Assembly: GCF_020833685.1 (NCBI RefSeq)
Contig: NZ_JACKZY010000001.1
Span: 62,001-126,000, forward strand
From: Nitratireductor sp. B36
GTDB taxonomy: Bacteria; Pseudomonadota; Alphaproteobacteria; Rhizobiales; Rhizobiaceae
Length of the DNA stretch: 64,000 nucleotides
Direction: 5' to 3'
Shown here piece after piece: positions 50,727-61,058 of this stretch. Position 1 is the first letter of the stretch. Each line of letters begins with the position of its first letter. The translations under genes were made by a program, and so were the position numbers. The notes beneath the pieces are model-generated. The model was not told where the DNA came from and did not search any database. It saw nothing but the letters and a program-made list of their open reading frames with translations.

Positions 50727-51548
50727 ATGCAGCCCTCAAAGGATATCGCAAGACTTCTCGAGATCATGAAAGCCCTTCGCACGCCGCAGACCGGCTGTCC
50801 GTGGGACGTTGAGCAGGATTTCGCGTCCATCGCACCCTATACGATCGAGGAAGCATACGAAGTCGCAGATGCGATCGAGCGCCATGATCTTGATGATCTG
50901 CGTGATGAGCTGGGAGATCTTCTTTTGCAGGTCGTCTTTCATGCACGCATGGCTGAGGAAGAAGGTCATTTCGATTTTGGTGATGTGGTAGAGGCGATCA
51001 CCCGCAAGATGATCCGTCGCCACCCGCATGTGTTCGGTGATGCCAAGGCACGGAGCCGGGGCATGGCGAAAGGCATGTGGAACGAGATTAAAGCACAGGA
51101 AAAGGCCGAGCGTCTTGCCCGGCGGAAGCAAAATGGCAGCCCTGAAGAGTTCACCGCCTATCTGGATGATGTTCCGCGCGCCCTGCCTGCTCTCATGCGT
51201 GCTTACAAGCTTCAGCAACGGGCTGCCCGCGTGGGTTTCGATTGGGGTAAAACCGGTCCTGTGCTCGACAAGATCGAGGAGGAAATCGGTGAATTGCGGG
51301 ACGCTTTAAACGAACAGGATGACGCTCACGCGGCGGAGGAATACGGGGATCTTCTGTTCGCCGTGGTTAATCTGGGACGCCACCTGGGGCACGACGCGGA
51401 AGCCGCCCTTGCCCGGACCAATGATAAATTCCGCAAGCGCTTCGATTTTGTGGAACGCGAGCTTAAAAAGGCTGGGCGCTCGCTAGAGGATGCAGACCTT
51501 CAGGAGATGGAAGCGCTGTGGCAACGCGCAAAAACCGCAGCCTGCTGA
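50727..51548 (+). CDS. mazG: Nucleoside triphosphate pyrophosphohydrolase MazG
   Basis: A 273-residue tandem MazG protein. The first domain has WDVEQDFASIAPYTIEEAYEV and the ExxE...ExxD metal site (DELGDLLLQVVFHA); the second repeats it (EEIGELRDAL, EEYGDLLFAVVNL). It hydrolyses aberrant or all canonical NTPs to NMP and pyrophosphate. The start at 50727 has CAGGAA upstream. It is convergent with hflX across 44 bases; no clear terminator is seen between them. Confidence 0.94.
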   Translation: MQPSKDIARLLEIMKALRTPQTGCPWDVEQDFASIAPYTIEEAYEVADAIERHDLDDLRDELGDLLLQVVFHARMAEEEGHFDFGDVVEAITRKMIRRHPHVFGDAKARSRGMAKGMWNEIKAQEKAERLARRKQNGSPEEFTAYLDDVPRALPALMRAYKLQQRAARVGFDWGKTGPVLDKIEEEIGELRDALNEQDDAHAAEEYGDLLFAVVNLGRHLGHDAEAALARTNDKFRKRFDFVERELKKAGRSLEDADLQEMEALWQRAKTAAC

Positions 51549-51592
51549 CACCCTCTCCATGTGAGTGCCACGTTCGCCATGGGGCCTGGGAC

Positions 51593-52969
51593 CTAATGGC
51601 GAGCGGCCTTCTTTCCGGCGAGCTGTTCCTGAAGCTCCTGTTTCGCCGATTCCGTCATCCGCAGTTTCAGTAAGATGCTTCCATCGTCGTTGTTTGTGCG
51701 CTCAACAACGTCGCCATTGCGATACACCCAGTCGAGGAGTGACATCCGTTCCGGTGCAAGGACGATCGAGGTCAGGACAATCTGTCCGGAAATATGCTCT
51801 TCGATCAGCGCCAGCAGATCGGGGATACCCTCCCCCGTGATTGCGGAGATTGCCAGCGGTGCATCGTCGGCACGCATCCCCTCCAGAAGGGCCCGACGTC
51901 GTTCCGGATCAAGACTGTCGATCTTGTTCCAGACCTCCAGCACGCGTGTCCGGTCAGCGGCATCCACCCCCAGGTCGCCGAGAATGGCCTCGACATCCAT
52001 CGCCTGAGCTGCCGTATCGGGGTCTGCGATGTCGCGCAAATGCACGATCAGGTCCGCTTCAACAACCTCCTCGAGCGTTGCGCGGAAAGCGGCGACAAGG
52101 TGGGTTGGCAAGTCGGAGATGAAGCCGACCGTATCGGAAAGGATAATGGTCGTGCCATGAGGCAGCTGTACCCGGCGAAGCGTGGGGTCCAGCGTGGCAA
52201 AGAGCATGTCTTCCGCCATCACGCTTGCCCCGGTAAGCCGATTGAACAGGGTCGATTTTCCGGCATTGGTGTAGCCAACGATGGCGACGATCGGGAACGG
52301 GACCTTCCGACGCTTGGCGCGATGCAGATCGCGTGTGCGCCGGACCTGTTCCAGATCCTTCTTCAGACGCATGATGCGCTCTTGAAGCTGTCGCCTGTCT
52401 GCCTCGATCTGCGTCTCGCCCGGGCCGCCCATAAAGCCGCCGCCGCCGCGCTGCCGCTCCAGGTGGGTCCAGCTCCGGACAAGCCGGCCGCGCTGATATT
52501 CCAGATGGGCCAGATCGACCTGAAGTCGCCCTTCCTTGGTTCGCGCGCGGCGCCCGAAAATCTCGAGAATAAGCCCCGTCCTGTCCAAAACCTTGGCTTT
52601 GAGCGCTTTTTCGAGATTGCGCTGCTGCACCGGTGTGAGTGGATGATCGATGATCACCACTTCCACATCCTGTTCTTCAACCCGGGCAGCGATTTCTTCC
52701 AGCTTGCCCGTGCCGAGCAATGTTGCCGGCCGCGGCGTATGAACACTTACGATCTCGGCGAAAACCACGTCGAGATCGATCGCTTCGGTAAGACCGATCG
52801 CCTCTTCGTGGCGCGCATCGGATGCACGCGAAGAAACCGCACCGCTCTCGGCGGCACGGCGTTCGGACGGGAGGACAGGCGTAATGACTGCAGCTCGCGT
52901 GGTGTCGGGACTTGTGGTCGACCGATCGCCGCCGCGGGCTTCTTCGTCTGACTTGCGTTTTTCTGTCAA
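51593..52969 (-). CDS. hflX: GTPase HflX (ribosome rescue/splitting factor)
   Basis: A 458-residue GTPase. It has an N-terminal HflX domain (VSVHTPRPATLLGTGKLEEI) and a glycine-rich GGGGFMGGPGETQIE linker. The G domain has GYTNAGKSTLFNRLTG (P-loop), DTVGFISDLP (G3) and NKID (G4). The C-terminal region ends in a basic tail. HflX splits stalled 70S ribosomes under heat stress. The first codon is TTG, immediately after the hfq stop, so the two are one transcript. An N-terminal extension of about 65 residues rich in Ser/Arg precedes the domain. Confidence 0.95.
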   Translation of the reverse strand: MTEKRKSDEEARGGDRSTTSPDTTRAAVITPVLPSERRAAESGAVSSRASDARHEEAIGLTEAIDLDVVFAEIVSVHTPRPATLLGTGKLEEIAARVEEQDVEVVIIDHPLTPVQQRNLEKALKAKVLDRTGLILEIFGRRARTKEGRLQVDLAHLEYQRGRLVRSWTHLERQRGGGGFMGGPGETQIEADRRQLQERIMRLKKDLEQVRRTRDLHRAKRRKVPFPIVAIVGYTNAGKSTLFNRLTGASVMAEDMLFATLDPTLRRVQLPHGTTIILSDTVGFISDLPTHLVAAFRATLEEVVEADLIVHLRDIADPDTAAQAMDVEAILGDLGVDAADRTRVLEVWNKIDSLDPERRRALLEGMRADDAPLAISAITGEGIPDLLALIEEHISGQIVLTSIVLAPERMSLLDWVYRNGDVVERTNNDDGSILLKLRMTESAKQELQEQLAGKKAARH

Positions 52970-53218
52970 TCAGGAGTCCCGATTGCTTTCCTCGGCGTCG
53001 TAAAGCTGAACAGGCTGGCTCGGCATGATCGTCGAGATCGCGTGCTTGTAAACGAGCTGCGAATGTCCGTCGCGGCGCAAAAGCACGCAGAAATTATCGA
53101 ATGAAGTAACAATGCCTGTCAGTTTGACACCGTTGATGAGGAAGATCGTGAGAGGGTTCTTGCTCTTGCGAACGGTATTCAGGAACAGGTCCTGCAGGTT
53201 TTGAGTTCGTTCCGCCAT
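52970..53218 (-). CDS. hfq: RNA chaperone Hfq
   Basis: An 82-residue Sm-like protein. It has the [20 protein letters not shown] start, the Sm1 region and the YKHAISTI Sm2 motif, all strongly conserved. It forms a hexamer that pairs small RNAs with mRNAs. The start at 53218 is preferred over an ATG 18 bases upstream by the GAAAG site and family alignment. The hfq-hflX order is typical. Confidence 0.97.
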   Translation of the reverse strand: MAERTQNLQDLFLNTVRKSKNPLTIFLINGVKLTGIVTSFDNFCVLLRRDGHSQLVYKHAISTIMPSQPVQLYDAEESNRDS

Positions 53219-53366
53219 TTTTGGTCTTTCACCCATTCGCTGCCTTAGGGCAGCCAGTAGCGCAAATATGACACGCTCCTGTCAAGAAAGTCTGTGACAG
53301 GGACTGCATGATCAATTGATGCCTATGTTCATCGGTTGCACCGAGCCGCATCATCATGCGCGTTGG

Positions 53367-54233
53367 TTAACAGCTAGGACTTTTTTCCGCAATCGCAAAA
53401 AACGCGTCCCGCAAAGAGCGCGCGACACTGCCGGGATGTCCGTTGGCCACGGGTTTCCCATCGATGTTGACCACAGGCATCACCACGCTTGTGGCGCTGG
53501 TAACAAAGGCTTCGCGGGCGTTTTGCGCCTCCTCCACCGAAAAAGCGCGCTCCTCGACCTTCAGCCCGAGATCGGCGGCGACCTTTATCACGGTGGCTCT
53601 GGTTATCCCACGCAAAATGCCGAAATCGGCCGGCCGCGTCACCAGATGACCGTCCTTAGTCACGATCCACGCATTGGTGGAAGCGCCTTCCTTGACCGTT
53701 CCGTCCGGGTCGACAAACCAGGCCTCCTGCGCCCCGGCATCAACGGCCGCCTGACGTGCCAGAACGTTCGGAAGAAGTCCGATCGTCTTGATATCCACGC
53801 GCTCCCAGCGGTTTTCCGGCACGGTGATCACGGTCATGCCTTTTTCGGCCTTCTTTGCCGCGGCGTTCGGATCCATGCGCTTTGCCGTCACCACGAGGGC
53901 TGAGCGAACGGGCGTGGTGGGGAAGGCATGGTCACGCGGGGCAACGCCGCGCGTCACCTGCAGATACACCATACCGTTGCGTACATGGTTGCGGCGGATG
54001 ACTTCACGCATGATGAATTCGAGAGCCTTGCGCTCAACCGGCCAGTCCATGCGCAGTTCGCGCAGCGAACGGTCGAGCCGGTCAAGATGCCCCTTCATAT
54101 CGATAATGTATCCACGAGAAATCTCGCACACTTCGTAGACGCCGTCGGCGAGCTGATAGCCACGGTCCTCCACGTGAACCATCGCGTCACCGTGATTCGC
54201 ATAACGCCCGTTCACATAAGCAATGCGTGGCAT
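53367..54233 (-). CDS. dat: D-amino-acid transaminase (class IV aminotransferase)
   Basis: A 288-residue fold-type IV PLP enzyme of the D-amino acid/branched-chain aminotransferase family. Its opening AYVNGRYANHGDAMVHVEDRGYQ and the GVYEV motif are typical; a Lys in the VNKxL-like central strand and the RGITR segment (glycine-rich phosphate loop) are present. It interconverts D-alanine and D-glutamate with keto acids, supplying D-Glu. It lies between hfq and trkA, its usual position in rhizobia. Confidence 0.9.
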   Translation of the reverse strand: MPRIAYVNGRYANHGDAMVHVEDRGYQLADGVYEVCEISRGYIIDMKGHLDRLDRSLRELRMDWPVERKALEFIMREVIRRNHVRNGMVYLQVTRGVAPRDHAFPTTPVRSALVVTAKRMDPNAAAKKAEKGMTVITVPENRWERVDIKTIGLLPNVLARQAAVDAGAQEAWFVDPDGTVKEGASTNAWIVTKDGHLVTRPADFGILRGITRATVIKVAADLGLKVEERAFSVEEAQNAREAFVTSATSVVMPVVNIDGKPVANGHPGSVARSLRDAFFAIAEKSPSC

Positions 54234-54329
54234 GTCTCACTCTCCGTCTGCTGAAATCCGCCGGCTGGAATCGTTGCCGCACGAAAGAAAGGTTTGTTTT
54301 GCCGCCCTGCGGGAGGTTTTTCAAGCAGC

Positions 54330-55706
54330 TCAGAAGAACTCCAGGCTGACACGGAACATCTGCTCGACCTGCCGAACCGCGCTTTCGAGCGCAAAGATCA
54401 CAACCCGGTCCTTCGGTTTGATCTTCAGAGATCCGCTCGGCTTGATAACAGCACCGTCGCGATAGACCGCGCCGATGCGCATTCCGTCGGGGAACTCCAC
54501 CTCGCTGAGCGGCGGCCCGACAAGCGGCGATGTTTCCAAAGCTTCGGCCTCGATGACCTCGGCTGCACCGCGCTGAATGTTGTGGACGGCGCGAATGCGG
54601 CCGCGTCTGACATGCTGGAGCACTTTCGAAATCGTCACCGAACGCGGGTTCACATGCGCGTCGATCCCCAGCGTTTTGGCGAAATCGTGATAGGTGGGAT
54701 TGTTGATCAGAACCAGATTGGAGCGGCACCCGAGACGCTTGGCAATCACGCTCGAAAGGATGTTGACCTGATCGTCATTGGTCAGCGCCACCATCAGGTC
54801 GGCGTGCTGGATATCGGCTTCCAGAAGAAGTTTCTGGTCGAGCGCGCTGCCATGAAGAACGACCGTGCGGCGCAGCTTGTCCGCGAGAGCCACCGCCCGT
54901 TCGCGGGTGTTCTCGATCACCTTGACCTTGGTGCGGCTCTGCTTCTTCTCCATGGCGCGCGAGACGTAAAGGCCGATATTCCCGCCGCCGGCGATCACGA
55001 TGCGGGTCGCCTCGCGCTCCTCATGGCCGAAGAGGCCAAGCGTGCGGCGCACCTGATCCTTGGTGGTCACCACATAGGCCAGATCACCGGCAATGAGCTG
55101 ATCGCCCGAATGCGGGATGAACAGCTTGCCTTCGCGTGAGACGCCCACAACGGTCGAGGGCAGATCAGGGAAAAGTTCCGTCAGCTGTGCCAGCGGCGTG
55201 TTGATGACCGGACATTCCTCCAGACACTCGATCGCCACCATCGATACCTTGTCGTCGGCGAAGCTCACCACATCCGTTGCACCCGGCAGAGCGATGCGGC
55301 GCATCACCATCTCGCCAACCTCGACCTCCGGCGAAATGATCACGTCGATGGGAAGATGATCGCGCGAGAACAGGTCCATATAGTGCGATTGCAGATAGGA
55401 TTGCGAGCGAATGCGCGCGATCTTGGTCGGCACGTTGAACAGCGAATGCGCGACTTGGCAGGCCACCATGTTCACCTCGTCGAACAGGGTCACTGCGATG
55501 ATCATGTCGGCTTCGCTCGCGCCGGCTGAGGCGAGCACGTCGGGATGCGCGCCATGTCCGACAAAGCCGCGCACGTCGAGCGTATCGCGAACGGCACGAA
55601 TCAGTTCCGGCGATGTGTCGATGACGGACACGTCGTTCTGCTCGGCCGCCAGTCGTTCCGCAATACCGAAGCCGACCTGCCCCGCGCCGCAAATAATGAC
55701 TTTCAT
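54330..55706 (-). CDS. trkA: Trk potassium uptake system NAD-binding protein TrkA
   Basis: A 458-residue cytoplasmic regulator of K+ uptake with two RCK (KTN plus TrkA-C) units. The first Rossmann motif is ICGAGQVGFGIAERLA at the start and the second is IVIAGGGNIGLYVSRAM near residue 235. It binds NAD/NADH and gates the TrkH/TrkG channel, which is not in this window. The TrkA-C repeats lie near residues 150-220 and at the C-terminus. It sits between ntrX and dat, the normal arrangement. Confidence 0.95.
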   Translation of the reverse strand: MKVIICGAGQVGFGIAERLAAEQNDVSVIDTSPELIRAVRDTLDVRGFVGHGAHPDVLASAGASEADMIIAVTLFDEVNMVACQVAHSLFNVPTKIARIRSQSYLQSHYMDLFSRDHLPIDVIISPEVEVGEMVMRRIALPGATDVVSFADDKVSMVAIECLEECPVINTPLAQLTELFPDLPSTVVGVSREGKLFIPHSGDQLIAGDLAYVVTTKDQVRRTLGLFGHEEREATRIVIAGGGNIGLYVSRAMEKKQSRTKVKVIENTRERAVALADKLRRTVVLHGSALDQKLLLEADIQHADLMVALTNDDQVNILSSVIAKRLGCRSNLVLINNPTYHDFAKTLGIDAHVNPRSVTISKVLQHVRRGRIRAVHNIQRGAAEVIEAEALETSPLVGPPLSEVEFPDGMRIGAVYRDGAVIKPSGSLKIKPKDRVVIFALESAVRQVEQMFRVSLEFF

Positions 55707-55837
55707 CGCCTGTTCCCTGCCTCAACAAAGACCAAATGCCGGGTCTGCAAGGCCCATGCTCTAGCGCTTTTCCCTCGCCATGAAAACCGGAAAGCCGGAT
55801 GTCCGCCTTCTGCTGTCTGTCCGCTCCATCTCACTCG

Positions 55838-57199
55838 CTAGACGCCCAGAGATTTAAGTTTGCGATGAAGTGCCGAGCGTTCCATGCCGACGAATTCCGC
55901 CGTACGCGAGATGTTTCCGCCGAAGCGGTTGATCTGGGCAAGCAGATATTCCTTTTCGAAGAGTTCGCGTGCCTCGCGCAATGGCAGCGCCATGATGTGC
56001 TGATCCGACTGCGTCGGCAGACGCGGCATGACATCGCCGATTTCCGCCGGCAGAAGGTCGGCAGTAATCGGTGTGTCCGGCCCGTCACCCCGCGTCAGGA
56101 TCATCAACCGCTCGATATTGTTCCGCAGCTGTCGCACATTGCCCGGCCAATTATGCGCCTGAAGCACAGCCATTGCGTCGTTGCCCAGCGGGCGCGGCTT
56201 GATGCCGGCCTGTTCACCGATCTGCTGCATGAAATGATCGACAAGCAGGGGTATGTCCTCACGTCGGTCGGCTAGGGGCGGCACGACCACCGGCACCACC
56301 GCCAGTCGGTGGAACAGGTCTTCGCGGAAACGGCCATCGGCTATGAGGGATTCGATGTTCTGCGCGGTGGATGAGATGATGCGCACGTCCACTTTCACCC
56401 GCCGCGTGCCCCCGACACGTTCGAACTGCTGGTCCACGAGAACGCGCAGAATCTTGCTCTGCGTACCAAGTGGCATGTCGGCCACTTCATCAAGGTAGAG
56501 AACGCCGCCATGCGCCTCCTCAAGGGCACCCACCTTCCTCTCGCCACCATCCGACTCGGTGCCGAACAACTCGATTTCCATACGTTCGGGCGTAATGGCT
56601 GCAGCGTTCAGCGTCACGAATGGTCCATTGCTGCGTGGCGAGGCGGCATGGATCGCTCTAGCAACCAGCTCCTTGCCGGATCCGGATGGTCCGGTCAGCA
56701 TGATCCGGCTGTTGGACGGCGCAACGCGTTCGATCGTCTGGCGCAAATGGTTGAGCGCGGCAGATTCGCCGACGAGATCGTATGAGGCGCCACTGCGTTT
56801 CTTCAGATCGCTCATCTCGCGCTTGAGCTTGGAAATCTCAAGCGCCCGCTCGCAGATCAGGATCATCCGATCGGTCTTGAAGGGTTTCTCGATGAAATCA
56901 TAGGCACCGCGCTTGATCGCCGAAACCGCGGTTTCGATTGTGCCATGACCGGAAATCATGACGACAGGCACATGCGGGTGCAATTCCTTGATCTTGTCGA
57001 GCAGCGCCAGCCCGTCGAGCTTGGATCCCTGCAGCCAGATATCAAGCAGGATCAGGCGCGGGACGCGCTCGGAGATCGAGGCCAGCGCACTGTCGCTATC
57101 ATGAGCCGTTCGTGTCTCGTGGCCCTCGTCGCTCAGAATGCCGGCAACGAGTTCCCGGATGTCTTCCTCGTCGTCTACGATCAGAATGTCGGAAGCCAT
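55838..57199 (-). CDS. ntrX: Nitrogen assimilation response regulator NtrX
   Basis: A 453-residue NtrC-family regulator. The receiver domain has the phospho-acceptor Asp in LILLDIWLQG and Lys in IEKPFK. The AAA+ domain has [15 protein letters not shown] and Walker B LYLDEVADM. The sigma-54 contact motif GAFTGA is missing (GGERKVGALEEAHGG instead), which is normal for NtrX. A C-terminal Fis-type helix-turn-helix is present. It works with the sensor NtrY and starts 3 bases after the ntrY stop region. NtrX of this type also controls respiration, envelope and cell-cycle genes in alphaproteobacteria. Confidence 0.94.
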   Translation of the reverse strand: MASDILIVDDEEDIRELVAGILSDEGHETRTAHDSDSALASISERVPRLILLDIWLQGSKLDGLALLDKIKELHPHVPVVMISGHGTIETAVSAIKRGAYDFIEKPFKTDRMILICERALEISKLKREMSDLKKRSGASYDLVGESAALNHLRQTIERVAPSNSRIMLTGPSGSGKELVARAIHAASPRSNGPFVTLNAAAITPERMEIELFGTESDGGERKVGALEEAHGGVLYLDEVADMPLGTQSKILRVLVDQQFERVGGTRRVKVDVRIISSTAQNIESLIADGRFREDLFHRLAVVPVVVPPLADRREDIPLLVDHFMQQIGEQAGIKPRPLGNDAMAVLQAHNWPGNVRQLRNNIERLMILTRGDGPDTPITADLLPAEIGDVMPRLPTQSDQHIMALPLREARELFEKEYLLAQINRFGGNISRTAEFVGMERSALHRKLKSLGV

Positions 57200-57202
57200 T
57201 TT

Positions 57203-59455
57203 CTACCTTCTTGTCGTCTCAGCGGTGCCGCCGGCGTCTCCGGCGGCAGGAAGTATGATGCGGATCATCGCGCCGATGCCGCCATGGAAATCGGCCGGCG
57301 CATCGTGCAGCTCCAAACGCCCCCCATGGTCCTCAATAATTTTCTTCACGATAGCCAGGCCCAGGCCCGTCCCCTTTTCGCGCGTGGTCATATAGGGTTC
57401 GAGCAGACGCTGACGGTTTTCCCGTGGCAATCCCTTGCCATTGTCGATCACTTCAACCTGGATGAAGCGGCCGCTCATACCGGCATTGATGCGGATTGCG
57501 CCTGGCTGTCCATTGCTCCGCTCGGCAGCGTCGATCGCCTCTGCAGCATTCTTGATGACGTTGCCAAAGGCCTGCCCCATCAAGCGCGCATCGAAACGAC
57601 CCATCAGCGGGGTCTCTGAGATATGCCGTTCAAAACTGATCTCGTTGCGGGCAACTTCGACCAGAAATGAAGCCTCACGCAGCGGATCTCTCAAATCGAG
57701 GTGCTGAATGTCTGGTTTTGGCATCCGCGCAAAAGCCGAAAACTCGTCGACCATTCGCCCGATATCGCCGACCTGGCGAATGATCGTATCGGTGCACTGA
57801 TCGAAGATCTCCCTGTCCTGTTCGATCACCTTGCCGAACCGGCGGCGGATGCGTTCGGCAGACAATTGGATCGGCGTCAGCGGGTTTTTGATTTCATGCG
57901 CGATGCGACGTGCAACATCGGCCCAGGCCATCGACCGTTGCGCCTGCATCAGATCGGTGATGTCGTCGACCGTTACCACGTATGAATGCTCATCGTCCTC
58001 GTTGACGCCCTCTTCCGTTGTAATCTGGATGTTGAAGGTACGTTCCGATCCGCCCCGAAAGAAAGTAGCCTGTTCGCGGTAGACGGGGCGGCCTGATTTG
58101 CGCCCGGTTTCGAACACTCGCCCGAGATGCGGCAGAACAGCCGAGAGATTTTTGTTCACCGCCTCATGCGCGGAAATATCGAGCATGGCTTCCGCGGAAC
58201 GGTTGACCATGGCTACCGAACCGTCTGCCTCCACACCGATGACGCCCGCACTCACGCCTGAAAGGACCGCCTCCGTAAATCGGCGACGCTCGTCAATCAC
58301 GTCCTTGGCGGCGATAAGCTGATCGCGCTGCGATTTGAGCTGCTGTGTCATCTTGTTGAACGTATCGCCGAGAAGTCCGACATCACCGTCGGAGGATCGA
58401 ACCGGAACAGTGACATCGAGATCGCCGGTCGACACCGCTCCCGCCGCCCCGATCAACTGACGTATCGGCCGCACAAGGCGATCTGCAACAGCAATGCCCG
58501 TCCAGATCGCCGCAAGGACGATCGCAAGTGTCACGACAAGGTATAAGAGCGCGAAAGCGATCTGCGTGTTGCCGCGATTGCCCTCGAGAGACCGGTACTC
58601 ATCCGTGTTGGTTCGCACGATCTGCCGCGCTTTCAGCACCTCGGGATCCAGCAAAGCACCCGTATAGAGATAGGCGTCAGGGATGTCCTGAAGTTTGTAG
58701 ACAGCGGTCACGAGATTGGTACCGCCAATCTCGTTGAACGCAATCTGGGAGCTGTTGGCAATTTCCATCGCCTTGCTTCCGGGACGCGGTAGCGGAATAT
58801 CCTCCGCCATCTGCGCGCTCATGATCACGGACCCATCTTCCCGGACGAGTTCAGCATCCGCCAGGCCACGTAGCATGGCTTGGCGCGTCATGAAATCGCG
58901 GAACCCATAGCGGTCGAGATTGTAGAGGGTACGAGCCTGATCGAGCCTCACCCCCATGCTTTCTGTAGTGCCCTGCAGGCTTCGGGCATTTTGCTGCACA
59001 TAGGCATCGGCAATTGATAGTGAGGAGTAGACAATCACCTTCGTGCGCAGTTCGAACCACCGGTCGAGGCCCAGCTCAAGTGTGACCGAGGCAATTACCG
59101 CGACGAGAATAGCGGGTATTGCCGCCACCAGCGAAAACATCGCGATAATGCGTACATGCAGACGAGACGCCGCCCTCTGACCCTTCCGCGATTTGTAGAT
59201 GCGAAGGCCCTCGAGCACGATCAGCCCGAACAAAAGCATGATGAATGCGAAGTTCACCGCGATGAGCAAAAGCGTTGTCTGTGCATCCGGTGTGAAAGGC
59301 GTGAGCCCGAGAAGCACCGTGAACGAGACCGCGGCCGTCAGAAGGGCGCCCAGCGCTGCTGCCACGCCGATGAAAAACGTGGCCGACCGCCCACGCCGAA
59401 CAGGCGAAGCCGCAACAAAAGGCTGCGTCGGCGAACTCTCAGACAAGCTTACCAT
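57203..59455 (-). CDS. ntrY: Membrane sensor histidine kinase NtrY
   Basis: A 750-residue kinase. The N-terminal region has three transmembrane helices (TFFIGVAAALGALL, LLIAVNFAFIMLLF and IAMFSLVAAIPAIL), then a periplasmic loop and a fourth helix. A HAMP-type domain (ADRLVRPIRQLIGAAG), a PAS domain and the dimerisation/phosphoacceptor box (HEIKNPLTPIQLSAERI) follow, with the HATPase near FGNVIKNAAEA and GLGLAIVKKI. The start at 59455 has GGGAG upstream; an in-frame start at 59533 lacks support. Partner is NtrX. Confidence 0.94.
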   Translation of the reverse strand: MVSLSESSPTQPFVAASPVRRGRSATFFIGVAAALGALLTAAVSFTVLLGLTPFTPDAQTTLLLIAVNFAFIMLLFGLIVLEGLRIYKSRKGQRAASRLHVRIIAMFSLVAAIPAILVAVIASVTLELGLDRWFELRTKVIVYSSLSIADAYVQQNARSLQGTTESMGVRLDQARTLYNLDRYGFRDFMTRQAMLRGLADAELVREDGSVIMSAQMAEDIPLPRPGSKAMEIANSSQIAFNEIGGTNLVTAVYKLQDIPDAYLYTGALLDPEVLKARQIVRTNTDEYRSLEGNRGNTQIAFALLYLVVTLAIVLAAIWTGIAVADRLVRPIRQLIGAAGAVSTGDLDVTVPVRSSDGDVGLLGDTFNKMTQQLKSQRDQLIAAKDVIDERRRFTEAVLSGVSAGVIGVEADGSVAMVNRSAEAMLDISAHEAVNKNLSAVLPHLGRVFETGRKSGRPVYREQATFFRGGSERTFNIQITTEEGVNEDDEHSYVVTVDDITDLMQAQRSMAWADVARRIAHEIKNPLTPIQLSAERIRRRFGKVIEQDREIFDQCTDTIIRQVGDIGRMVDEFSAFARMPKPDIQHLDLRDPLREASFLVEVARNEISFERHISETPLMGRFDARLMGQAFGNVIKNAAEAIDAAERSNGQPGAIRINAGMSGRFIQVEVIDNGKGLPRENRQRLLEPYMTTREKGTGLGLAIVKKIIEDHGGRLELHDAPADFHGGIGAMIRIILPAAGDAGGTAETTRR

Positions 59456-59615
59456 AACTCCCGCTTCTGCTCTCCAACCCCGCCCCAATGTTGCACATAT
59501 GCAACGACTGTCACCTGCTGGCAACAGTTGCATTTCTCAACATTGCGGCATTGCTGGGGCAAAATGGGGATCTGCAGGGGCCAGGATGAGTTGCCAGCCA
59601 GGTTTTGGCGCTCGC

Positions 59616-61058
59616 TCAGCCTGCTCCGCGATAGATATTGATGCCGTAGTCGCGAATCTTCTTGCGCAGCGTGTTGCGGTTGAGTCCCAGAAGATCGGCT
59701 GCCTTCAGCTGGTTTCCACCCGTTGCCGTAAGAGCGGCTATCAGAAGCGGCTGTTCGACATCCGCAAGGACACGCTGATAAAGGCCGGCCGGTGGGAGTT
59801 GGTCTCCGAACTGTCCGAAATAGCGTTGCAGATGCTGCTCGACGGCCTGAGTGAGTGTCGTCTCTTCTGGAAGTGCATCTTGTTGGCTTGCACGCAAAGC
59901 CCCTGCGGCACGCAACTCCTGTTCGATGATCTCTGCGGAAATTTCATCCTGCGGATAGAGAGCCGCCAGGCGTCGCACGAGGTTTTCCAACTCACGCACA
60001 TTGCCCGGCCAGCGGTAGCTTTTAAGCCGGTCGAGTCCTTCCGAGCCAATGCGTTTGGGCTGAAGACCTTCCTGCTCGGCTCGTGCAAAAAAGTGCCGCA
60101 CCAGATCGGGAATATCCTCGGCCCGCTCGCGCAAAGGGGGCAGGCGCAGCGGGACCACATTGAGCCGGTAGAACAGGTCCTCACGGAACAGTCCCTGATC
60201 GATCAGCATTCTGGGGTCCTTGTTGGTGGCAGCCACGATGCGCACATCGGTCCGGATCGGGGTGCGCCCGCCGACGGTCGTATACTCACCCTGCTGCAGC
60301 ACGCGAAGGAGGCGTGTTTGAGCCTCCATTGGCATGTCGCCGATTTCATCGAGAAACAGCGTTCCGCCTTCCGCCTGTTCGAAGCGGCCAAAGGAACGCG
60401 CCTGCGCACCGGTAAATGCCCCTTTTTCGTGGCCAAAGAGCTCGGATTCGATGAGATCGCGCGGGATGGCAGCCATGTTGATCGCCACGAAGGGGCCTTT
60501 GCGCCTGCGGCCATACTCATGCAGCGCTCGCGCTACCAGTTCCTTGCCCGTCCCGGATTCGCCGCTGATCATCACCGTAAGGTCGGTCTGCATCATACGC
60601 GCCAGCAGACGATAGATTTCCTGCATGGCGGCCGAACGACCGATGAGAGGCAAGGCGTCCGGCGCTTCTGCGGTTGCGCTTTCCTTCTGATTCGACTTGG
60701 GTTCCGAAAGCGCTCGTCCCACGATGTTGACGAGTTCCGTCAGATCGAAAGGCTTTGGCAGATATTCATAGGCACCGACTTCCGAGGCGCGGATCGCGGT
60801 CATGAATGTGTTCTGCGCGCTCATGGCGACGACCGGAAGGTCGGGACGCGCCTTGCGGATTCGCGGCAGAAGGTCGAACGCATTGCCATCGGGCATCACC
60901 ACATCGGTGATAACCAGGTCCCCCTCGCCCGCAGAAACCCAGCGCCAGAGCGTCTCCACATTCGATGTCACCCGCACATCGTGACCCGCGCGTGAAAGTG
61001 CCTGATTGAGCACTGTGCGGATGGCTGCATCGTCATCGGCGACGAGAATGCTGGTCAT
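59616..61058 (-). CDS. ntrC: Nitrogen regulator NtrC (NRI)
   Basis: A 480-residue sigma-54 activator. The receiver has [10 protein letters not shown] with the phospho-Asp. The AAA+ domain has [15 protein letters not shown], an intact GAFTGA (KGAFTGAQ) and [10 protein letters not shown]. The C-terminal Fis helix-turn-helix is [20 protein letters not shown]. When phosphorylated by NtrB under nitrogen limitation it activates sigma-54 promoters such as glnA, amtB and nif-related genes. Its start overlaps the ntrB stop (ATGA). Confidence 0.96.
   Translation of the reverse strand: MTSILVADDDAAIRTVLNQALSRAGHDVRVTSNVETLWRWVSAGEGDLVITDVVMPDGNAFDLLPRIRKARPDLPVVAMSAQNTFMTAIRASEVGAYEYLPKPFDLTELVNIVGRALSEPKSNQKESATAEAPDALPLIGRSAAMQEIYRLLARMMQTDLTVMISGESGTGKELVARALHEYGRRRKGPFVAINMAAIPRDLIESELFGHEKGAFTGAQARSFGRFEQAEGGTLFLDEIGDMPMEAQTRLLRVLQQGEYTTVGGRTPIRTDVRIVAATNKDPRMLIDQGLFREDLFYRLNVVPLRLPPLRERAEDIPDLVRHFFARAEQEGLQPKRIGSEGLDRLKSYRWPGNVRELENLVRRLAALYPQDEISAEIIEQELRAAGALRASQQDALPEETTLTQAVEQHLQRYFGQFGDQLPPAGLYQRVLADVEQPLLIAALTATGGNQLKAADLLGLNRNTLRKKIRDYGINIYRGAG

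Noticed and set aside
55838-57199. Loss of GAFTGA in NtrX considered as a mutation
   Set aside because: Absence of GAFTGA is the normal state of NtrX proteins, so it is not an anomaly.
59199-60995. Very long plus-strand open frame (598 codons)
   Set aside because: It is antisense to ntrY and ntrC, whose protein sequences are unmistakable; long antisense frames are expected in GC-rich DNA. The translation has no recognisable domain.
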